From positions 1 through 31,762 of the IMG/VR virus record IMGVR_UViG_3300021964_000296: 31,762 nt of DNA. The stretch is one strand, 5' to 3'. This document shows positions 26,725-31,762 of the stretch, piece by piece (within the stretch, counting starts at the first letter, position 1; each line of letters opens with the position of its first letter). Below the pieces are notes generated by a model. That model did no database searches and was not told where the DNA came from. It was given only the letters and a program-made list of their open reading frames with translations. Position numbers and translations under genes: made by a program. The stretch is from a virus.

Positions 26725-26756
26725 TGTGGTTAACCAAAAATATAACAAGGAAAGTT

Positions 26757-27626
26757 ATGGCAGATTTACAAGATGATTACAAACTATCCGATAAGGATGT
26801 TGCTGAAAAGTTGAGAGCTCAACACGAGGTTCAACAAGTTCGTGATTACAAATTCCCAACTGAAATTATTGACCTACCATCAAGAGGATTAATTTATCCA
26901 ACAGACAACCCACTTTCAAGTGGTAAGGTGGAAATGAAATATATGACTGCAAAAGAAGAGGACATCCTCACAACACAATCATATATTAAAGATGGTTCGG
27001 TACTTGACCGACTATTCCAATCCCTAATCGTATCTAATGGTGAAGGTGTTGCTATTAAATACGTTGATTTAGTAGTTGGTGATAAAAACGCAATTATGAT
27101 TGCTGCACGTGTTTTGGGTTATGGTAAAGACTATGAAGTTGAAGTAACCGACCCATTCACAGGTAATAAACAAAAAGAAACCATTGACCTTACTCAATTT
27201 GAAAATAAAGAGTACGATGGTTCAGCACAAATTGCACCAAATGTTAATGAATTTCAATTCACACTCCCACGTTCTAAACGAGAAATTACTTTTATGGGTA
27301 TGACTGAATCAAAAGAACGTAAGGTAAAACATCAAGTTGATGAACTCAAAAAGGCAAATCGTAAATTAAAAGATGAAACCTCAAGAGAATTAACTACTCG
27401 ATTAAAAACTATGATTATTTCAGTAGATGGTCAAACTGAACAAAAAGTAATCAATCATTTTGTTGATAATGAGTTGTTTGCAGTAGATTCAAAAGCACTT
27501 CGTGACTATATTTCACAAACTCTTCCTGATATTGACCTTACTTGGGAATTTATTTCAGAGGAGACTGGCGAAGGGAGGGAAATGTCCTTGCCAATGGACA
27601 CGAGCTTTTTTTGGCCTAACTCTTGA
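26757..27626 (+). CDS. gp26: Baseplate hub protein, T4 gp26-like (T4_baseplate family)
   Basis: A 289-aa protein from the ATG at 26757, chosen over 26724 because it follows AAGGAAAG and the upstream ATG lies in the promoter element. Typical features: F-P-T-E-I-I-D-L-P-S-R-G-L-I-Y-P (about 33-48), M-K-Y-M-T-A-K-E-E-D-I-L-T (about 61-73), V-L-D-R-L-F-Q-S-L-I, then V-G-D-K-N-A-I-M-I-A-A-R-V-L-G-Y-G. It ends S-F-F-W-P-N-S before TGA. The family builds the central baseplate hub with the tape measure and lysozyme spike. The stop falls right after the F-F-W-P motif, and a protein-like frame continues in the +1 frame with no usable start, so the full product may come from ribosomal frameshifting. Confidence 0.8.
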   Translation: MADLQDDYKLSDKDVAEKLRAQHEVQQVRDYKFPTEIIDLPSRGLIYPTDNPLSSGKVEMKYMTAKEEDILTTQSYIKDGSVLDRLFQSLIVSNGEGVAIKYVDLVVGDKNAIMIAARVLGYGKDYEVEVTDPFTGNKQKETIDLTQFENKEYDGSAQIAPNVNEFQFTLPRSKREITFMGMTESKERKVKHQVDELKKANRKLKDETSRELTTRLKTMIISVDGQTEQKVINHFVDNELFAVDSKALRDYISQTLPDIDLTWEFISEETGEGREMSLPMDTSFFWPNS

Positions 27627-27822
27627 TTATAGAAAGCATCTTCACTCTCACATTTTTGATTTGATTTATCACGGAAATGGTGGGTTTACATTCTCTGATG
27701 TTTACAATATGCCTGTTTGGGCACGAAAGTTCTATATTAACAAGATTATAGAATTTAAACAAGAAGAGAAGAAGATTCACGATACTGAATCAGCTAAAAT
27801 ACGTGCTAAAACACGAAGATAA
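27625..27822 (+). CDS. +1-frame extension of the hub protein, likely reached by frameshifting
   Basis: This frame is open from 27502 but only becomes protein-like after the hub stop. From 27625 it reads D-Y-R-K-H-L-H-S-H-I-F-D-L-I-Y, then G-N-G-G-F-T-F-S-D-V-Y-N-M-P-V-W-A-R-K-F-Y, ending in a basic tail (R-A-K-T-R-R). The only in-frame starts are the ATG at 27502, deep inside the hub gene, and a TTG at 27661 with no ribosome site. The H-I-F-x-L-x-Y...G-G-F...V-Y-x-M-P...F-Y layout follows F-F-W-P naturally. A +1 (or -2) shift near the T7 run (27606-27612) or the TCT-TGA stop would give a fused product of about 355 residues. A sequence error or a natural split are alternatives. Confidence 0.6.
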   Translation, partial: DYRKHLHSHIFDLIYHGNGGFTFSDVYNMPVWARKFYINKIIEFKQEEKKIHDTESAKIRAKTRR

Positions 27823-27829
27823 TGAAAGG

Positions 27830-27851
27830 CCCAACTTAAAGTTGGGTTTTT
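27830..27851 (+). terminator. Intrinsic terminator after the hub extension
   Basis: CCCAACT (27830-27836) pairs perfectly with AGTTGGG (27840-27846) around a TAA loop, followed by TTTTT. Its place after the +1 frame rather than after the hub stop supports the extension being part of the hub transcription unit. Confidence 0.85.
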
Positions 27852-27854
27852 CTA

Positions 27855-27862
27855 TATTTATA
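27855..27862 (+). promoter_or_regulatory. Putative late promoter element TATTTATA
   Basis: Context TTTCTA-TATTTATA-CAATATGG, right behind a terminator and 15 bases before the ATG at 27878. It probably starts the tape-measure transcription unit. Confidence 0.5.
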
Positions 27863-27877
27863 CAATATGGAGAACTT

Positions 27878-28069
27878 ATGAAAAAGAGTCAACTTAAAGA
27901 AATTAGGGAAAACGAAGAACTCCGTGAGGGATTAGTCGACATTATTCTTAAAAAGATTGCTAACAAAAAAATCAAAGCAAACAAAAAAGATATGATGGAC
28001 ATCCTCAAGGGAATCTATGGTTCAGAAGACAAAATACCTGATTGGAGAAAAGACCGATTGGGTCTTTAA
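27878..28069 (+). CDS. Small basic helical protein of unknown function (63 aa)
   Basis: A 63-aa, Lys-rich protein from the ATG at 27878 (ribosome site TGGAG). The in-frame ATG at 27803 would start inside the upstream gene and cross the terminator, so I reject it. The sequence is mainly charged helix: K-K-S-Q-L-K-E-I-R-E-N-E-E-L-R-E-G-L, then K-K-I-A-N-K-K-I-K-A-N-K-K-D, ending I-P-D-W-R-K-D-R. It sits 13 bases before the tape measure gene, where many phages carry a tape-measure chaperone. That role is inferred from position only. Confidence 0.6.
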   Translation: MKKSQLKEIRENEELREGLVDIILKKIANKKIKANKKDMMDILKGIYGSEDKIPDWRKDRLGL

Positions 28070-28082
28070 TTAAGGAGTTCAA

Positions 28083-30176
28083 ATGGCTGAAAAGTCTGGA
28101 GCAGATTACGAGAAAGAATTAAGAAGCGCAAACGACTATGCTAGAAATCTAGCAAAGGAGTTTATGGAGCTGGATGGTATATCGGAGTCAACCCGAAAAA
28201 AAATGGCTGCGATGTCCCTCGAAATGAAGGGGCAGGCTGACATTGGCGACCAACTAAATACACTTATTGCTCAACGACAAAAATTCATTGAAGATGAAAT
28301 AGCCGCAGGTCATACTATTAGTAAAGCCGCATTAGGCAGACTTGATAGTGAAATAAAATTACTTGAAAAAGCAAAAACTCAAAAGGATTTACAAGAGGAA
28401 CTAAAAGATAATCTAAAAGATTCAGTTGGTTTAAATAATGAGTTTGTAAAAGCATTAACGAAGGGTGGTATTGTTGCTCTTGGATTATTGGTTCTGGCCA
28501 AAGTAGTAACATTCTTTACCGATGCAGTTAAACGTGGCATAGAACTTAACAAAACTTTAGGTTTAAATGTAAAGAATGCTGCTGTATTTGAAGGTAACTT
28601 ACAACGTGCACGACTATCAGTAGATGGTATGAAGCATGGTATGGATGCACTTACCAAATCAGCCGAAGAATTAGTAAAACAAACAGGTAACATTAATCTA
28701 TCACCTGATTTGATTGCAAACGCAACTGAAATTTCAGGGCTTCTTGGTGATGATACATTAGGTGTGTCTCTTACAAGAAGTATTGAAAATGCAGGTGTAA
28801 ACTCTGGCGAGTTAGCTGATAAGGTCAAAGACATGGCCAACGCATTGGGGGTTGATGCAACCTCTGGAATGGAAATGTTGGCGTCCAATCAAGGTATTCT
28901 TAATAGTATGACTGAAGAGCAGATGTTAAATCGTGCTAAAGAAGGTTTGATGATTAAGAAAATGGGTCTTGATGTTAAAAAGATGAATGACCTTGCATCT
29001 GAACGATTGGATATTGAATCCTCACTTCGTGCAGAAATGAAACTTCAGATGTTCTCTGGTCAACAATTAAATATGCAAGCCCTTCGAGAGGCAAAGGCAA
29101 GAGGTGATGCTGCTGGTATCGCAATGGAAACTAAAAAGTTGATAGATACGTTGGGGCCTGCTTATGAAAGTAACGCCCAACTTCAACGTATTATTGCAGA
29201 TGAAACAGGATTCACCAAAGATGAAATTCAGAATGTTCTTAATGCTACCGAAGAACAAAAGAAACTTGATGAAGAGTTGTTGGAGCTTAGAAAACAAATG
29301 CCAGAAGCAACATTGGAAGATTTGGATGCTCAAAAGCAACAAGAAGCACAAACCGCTGCTACAATTTCTACCGTAGGTCAATGGGCTCTTGGTCTTGGTG
29401 CCGTAGCCGCCGCCTATCTTTTAATAAAAAAGTTTGGTGGTGGTTTAGGAAAACTAATGGGTGGTAAGGGTGGAAACCCGATTGCAAACTTTGTTAAAGG
29501 GTTTGGTAATAAAAAAGTCCTTATGGGTGCTGCCGCAATGGCATTAGTTGCCGGGTCACTATTCATATTTGGTGCAGCCGTAAAACAATTTATGGAAGTA
29601 TCGTGGGATGCAGTTGGTATGGCAGTTGTATCTATGTTAGCACTCGTTGGAGCACTTGCATTAGTGGGTGCTATTATGATGAGTGGTGTTGGTGCTGTCG
29701 CAATCCTTGCTGGTGCTGCTGCAATGTTAGTAATCGCAGCCGCATTGTTAGTTCTTGGTCTTGCAATTCAAGAAATCGCCAAAGGATTTGGAATGATGGG
29801 TGAGCTTGGTAGCCAATTAATTGCATTAGTAATGATTGCTCCAGGTCTTATTGCACTTGCTGGCGTCTTTGCTCTATTGGGAGCATCTATGATACCATTT
29901 GCTATGGGACTTGCATTTATTACACCATTCCTTCCTACATTATTGATTTTAGGTGCTATGTTACCATTAATTGCAGGTGCTCTTGGATTTGGTGGCGAAG
30001 GTGAATCAGAAGGTGCCGGTGGTGGTGTTAGTTCAGACCCATTATTGGATGAAATTAAAGGACTCCGTAGAGATATTCAGTCACAACCTGTTCAGATTGT
30101 TATTGATGATAAAGTGGTGTCTCAAATGAATAAAAAGAATGTAAGAATGCAATCTTATAGAGATGGATTTAAGTAA
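28083..30176 (+). CDS. Tail tape measure protein
   Basis: A 697-aa protein behind an AAGGAG ribosome site. Residues 1-125 are charged helix. A hydrophobic segment lies near 126-143 (G-G-I-V-A-L-G-L-L-V-L-A), a long helical middle reaches about 425, and then a chain of hydrophobic segments follows (about 432-450, 478-503 and 506-636), rich in Ala, Gly, Leu and Met. The C-terminus is soluble: D-P-L-L-D-E-I-K-G-L-R-R-D-I-Q-S-Q-P-V-Q-I-V. Long helix plus membrane-active segments is the usual design of tape measures, which set tail length and leave the tube during DNA injection. The place after tube and hub genes agrees. Comparable in size to T4 gp29 (590 aa). No lytic enzyme domain is seen. Confidence 0.75.
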   Translation: MAEKSGADYEKELRSANDYARNLAKEFMELDGISESTRKKMAAMSLEMKGQADIGDQLNTLIAQRQKFIEDEIAAGHTISKAALGRLDSEIKLLEKAKTQKDLQEELKDNLKDSVGLNNEFVKALTKGGIVALGLLVLAKVVTFFTDAVKRGIELNKTLGLNVKNAAVFEGNLQRARLSVDGMKHGMDALTKSAEELVKQTGNINLSPDLIANATEISGLLGDDTLGVSLTRSIENAGVNSGELADKVKDMANALGVDATSGMEMLASNQGILNSMTEEQMLNRAKEGLMIKKMGLDVKKMNDLASERLDIESSLRAEMKLQMFSGQQLNMQALREAKARGDAAGIAMETKKLIDTLGPAYESNAQLQRIIADETGFTKDEIQNVLNATEEQKKLDEELLELRKQMPEATLEDLDAQKQQEAQTAATISTVGQWALGLGAVAAAYLLIKKFGGGLGKLMGGKGGNPIANFVKGFGNKKVLMGAAAMALVAGSLFIFGAAVKQFMEVSWDAVGMAVVSMLALVGALALVGAIMMSGVGAVAILAGAAAMLVIAAALLVLGLAIQEIAKGFGMMGELGSQLIALVMIAPGLIALAGVFALLGASMIPFAMGLAFITPFLPTLLILGAMLPLIAGALGFGGEGESEGAGGGVSSDPLLDEIKGLRRDIQSQPVQIVIDDKVVSQMNKKNVRMQSYRDGFK

Positions 30177-31762
30177 ATGGCATTAAAAGATTTAAAATCA
30201 GACTTGTCTAAATTTAGAAGACCCGTTGAAAACCCACTTGTAGAAAAACCACGAGTGAATATTCCAAAATCTTCTAATCAGACCCCATTATCTCAATTTG
30301 TGGGTAATACCCCTGATGCGCCAAAGTCTCAAACAACAACCCCTAAACAAGGTGTGACTCCAACAAAGTTTGATAATTCACCAAACTATTTGGGAGAAAC
30401 ATCGCCAAGTCAGTTTGATAACTCATCAAACTATTTGGGAGAAACTACTACAAAACGAATGTCTTTAGAAGAAAGATTCTTGGGACAAACTGAAACAACA
30501 TTAGTTCAACAAGGGGATAAATTCAAAGGTGAAACCGAAACGGCAAATATTACTCAAGGAGATAGATTTAAGGGTGAAACGACTCCTGAAGACTACTCCA
30601 ATGCCGAAAAGTTCAAAGGAGAAACCACACCAACAGAACTAAAATTTACACAACAATTTTTAGGTGAAACAACACCAAAGCCAAGCAATCTTTCAGAAAA
30701 GTTTTTGGGTGAAACTAACCCAACCAAGATGAATTTAGAAGCAAGGTTCTTGGGAGAGACTGATATGCCGGATATGGTATTAGAAAGTCCATTTAAAGGT
30801 GAGACCACTCCAACTAAAATGAATTTGGAAGCCGGATTTTTAGGTGAAACGACCCCAAGTACCTTTACATTTGACCCTAATCTACAAACCCAAGCAAAAG
30901 ACCCTCAATTTGTTGACTTTATTACAAATGATGATGCACGTGGATTTTCACCATTCCAACAACCAAAGAATAATTCTACTTTTGTTGGAGTAGACCCATC
31001 TCAAACTCAATTCGAGGGAGTTACCCCAATAACAGGTCAGTTTGTAATCAGTCAGTACAATGTATCAAAGCAAAATGATAGTGGATTGGGTAAATCATAT
31101 ACTGATAATAGGTTAAACGAACTATATAATCGGTATAATCTAAAAGAAGATTCTTACAACTCATCAGTCTTCAAACAACCATTTATTTTGAGTGGTATTC
31201 AGAAAACAAATGGTGAGCCGGAACGAGTTGGTATAGGTTCGTTTTCATTCATCAGAGGGGGTGCTATTACATCCACGGCTAGAGCTGTAATTGACGCAGT
31301 AAGAGTAGGACAATTCCTTTTAACTCCTCGTGGTTTAATTTGGTCTTTGAAACAAGTAGGTATGCAGAGAAGCCAAACATATGGTAAAAAATGGACTCCA
31401 ATTAATCTACTTTCTAATATAGCAACCCAACATCTTGGTTTACGATTTGATAGACCTGGTGTTAAACCTATTGGTGATGAGACTTGGAAGTATAACCCAA
31501 ATGCATCTATAAATGAAAGCCCATTGTTAAACACATATAATACATTTACATTGGGTGGTATAGGTATAGAGTCCGATATTTGGGTATTTAAGGCCCAAAC
31601 CGGAGGACCTGACTCATTCTATGGTATTGGTGCTAGCGCTCACACAAGAACCATAAATACTTTTACAAATTACAAAAGTGACTCTGTATTACCATTACCT
31701 ACCATAAAAGATTATGAAGGTATTTCATATGGTACAATTTCAAAAATTGCAAATGGTAACGC
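30177..31762 (+). CDS. Large structural/baseplate-region protein with 15-residue repeat, 3'-truncated
   Basis: The frame opens at the ATG at 30177, directly on the tape measure stop (TAA-ATG), and stays open to the window end: 528 complete codons, no stop. Residues 1-70 are a Pro/Lys/Thr-rich linker. Residues 71-225 hold eleven copies of (F/Y)-(L/K)-G-(E/Q)-T spaced exactly 15 residues apart, with an in-phase degenerate F-V-G-N-T at 41. From about 330 a folded domain begins (I-L-S-G-I-Q-K-T-N-G-E-P then R-G-G-A-I-T-S-T-A-R-A-V), with R-V-G-Q-F-L-L-T-P-R-G-L-I-W-S-L-K-Q-V-G and many aromatic residues later. I do not recognise the family. Coupling to the tape measure and the modular build suggest a baseplate or tail-tip protein. 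Confidence 0.7.
   Translation, partial: MALKDLKSDLSKFRRPVENPLVEKPRVNIPKSSNQTPLSQFVGNTPDAPKSQTTTPKQGVTPTKFDNSPNYLGETSPSQFDNSSNYLGETTTKRMSLEERFLGQTETTLVQQGDKFKGETETANITQGDRFKGETTPEDYSNAEKFKGETTPTELKFTQQFLGETTPKPSNLSEKFLGETNPTKMNLEARFLGETDMPDMVLESPFKGETTPTKMNLEAGFLGETTPSTFTFDPNLQTQAKDPQFVDFITNDDARGFSPFQQPKNNSTFVGVDPSQTQFEGVTPITGQFVISQYNVSKQNDSGLGKSYTDNRLNELYNRYNLKEDSYNSSVFKQPFILSGIQKTNGEPERVGIGSFSFIRGGAITSTARAVIDAVRVGQFLLTPRGLIWSLKQVGMQRSQTYGKKWTPINLLSNIATQHLGLRFDRPGVKPIGDETWKYNPNASINESPLLNTYNTFTLGGIGIESDIWVFKAQTGGPDSFYGIGASAHTRTINTFTNYKSDSVLPLPTIKDYEGISYGTISKIANGN
30387..30851 (+). repeat. Eleven 15-residue F-(L/K)-G-E-T repeats
   Basis: Motif copies begin at residues 71, 86, 101, 116, 131, 146, 161, 176, 191, 206 and 221 of the gene at 30177, a 45-base period with no slippage. 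DNA copies are diverged (for example TTTAAAGGTGAG and TTCTTGGGAGAG), so the protein pattern appears to be under selection. Often Thr-Pro follows the motif and an acidic or Met-Asn-Leu-Glu stretch precedes it. Confidence 0.85.

Noticed and set aside
26724-26756. Upstream ATG at 26724 as start of the hub gene
   Set aside because: It overlaps the promoter-like TATTTATA and has no ribosome site, while the ATG at 26757 follows AAGGAAAG and begins a sensible protein.
27803-27877. Upstream ATG at 27803 as start of the 63-aa gene
   Set aside because: The extension would cross the terminator hairpin and promoter element; the ATG at 27878 has a ribosome site.
30593-30808. A 71-codon minus-strand frame in the 15-residue repeat region
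   Set aside because: It is the antisense of the F-L-G-E-T repeat and has no ribosome site or context.

Overview
The window is a stretch of the late (virion) region of a tailed phage with a contractile tail, i.e. a T4-like myovirus. It is AT-rich, every gene lies on the + strand, and genes are packed with short gaps; no gap exceeds about 160 bases, so there is no long gene-free stretch. Families in the second half fix the identity: neck/head-completion proteins, a sheath terminator, a gp18-type tail sheath, a gp19-type tail tube, a gp26-type baseplate hub protein and a membrane-rich tape measure. The fibre proteins of the first half (N-termini of the W-K-K-V-x-x-S-G-S type, T-A-S-Y repeats) resemble those I associate with marine myoviruses. 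The host cannot be read from the window, and I see no tRNA, integrase or host gene.

Layout. (1) 1-8779: fibre/adhesin genes: a 5'-truncated protein built of three ~212-residue Ig-like units, two repetitive fibre proteins, a 64-aa protein followed by a terminator, a 749-aa fibre with a YadA-like head segment behind a structured leader, and a 316-aa fibre. (2) 8788-18442: two giant collagen-like proteins (1502 and 1709 aa), each beginning with a Hint (intein/hedgehog-type) domain that lacks the N-terminal Cys but keeps the C-terminal His-Asn. (3) 18488-20383: a 2-oxoglutarate/Fe(II) dioxygenase of the prolyl-4-hydroxylase type and a family-2 glycosyltransferase. (4) 20437-31762: neck, sheath terminator, small coiled-coil protein, sheath, tube, an insulated 84-aa cistron, the gp26-like hub protein with a likely frameshift extension, a 63-aa protein, the tape measure, and a 3'-truncated structural protein with an exact 15-residue F-(L/K)-G-E-T repeat.

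How the parts may work together. The most interesting unit is 8788-20383. My inference is a collagen-fibre maturation cassette. The Hint domains would act as self-cleaving leaders that cut at His-Asn to free the collagen rods. The hydroxylase and glycosyltransferase would modify the rods or other fibres before attachment to the tail. None of this is demonstrated by sequence alone.

Regulation. An 8-base element, TATTTAT(A/T), lies 16-38 bases upstream of eight start codons and once 86 bases upstream of a ninth. It is the reverse complement of the T4 late-promoter core and is probably this phage's late promoter. Four intrinsic terminators separate transcription units at 5394, 26311, 26667 and 27830.
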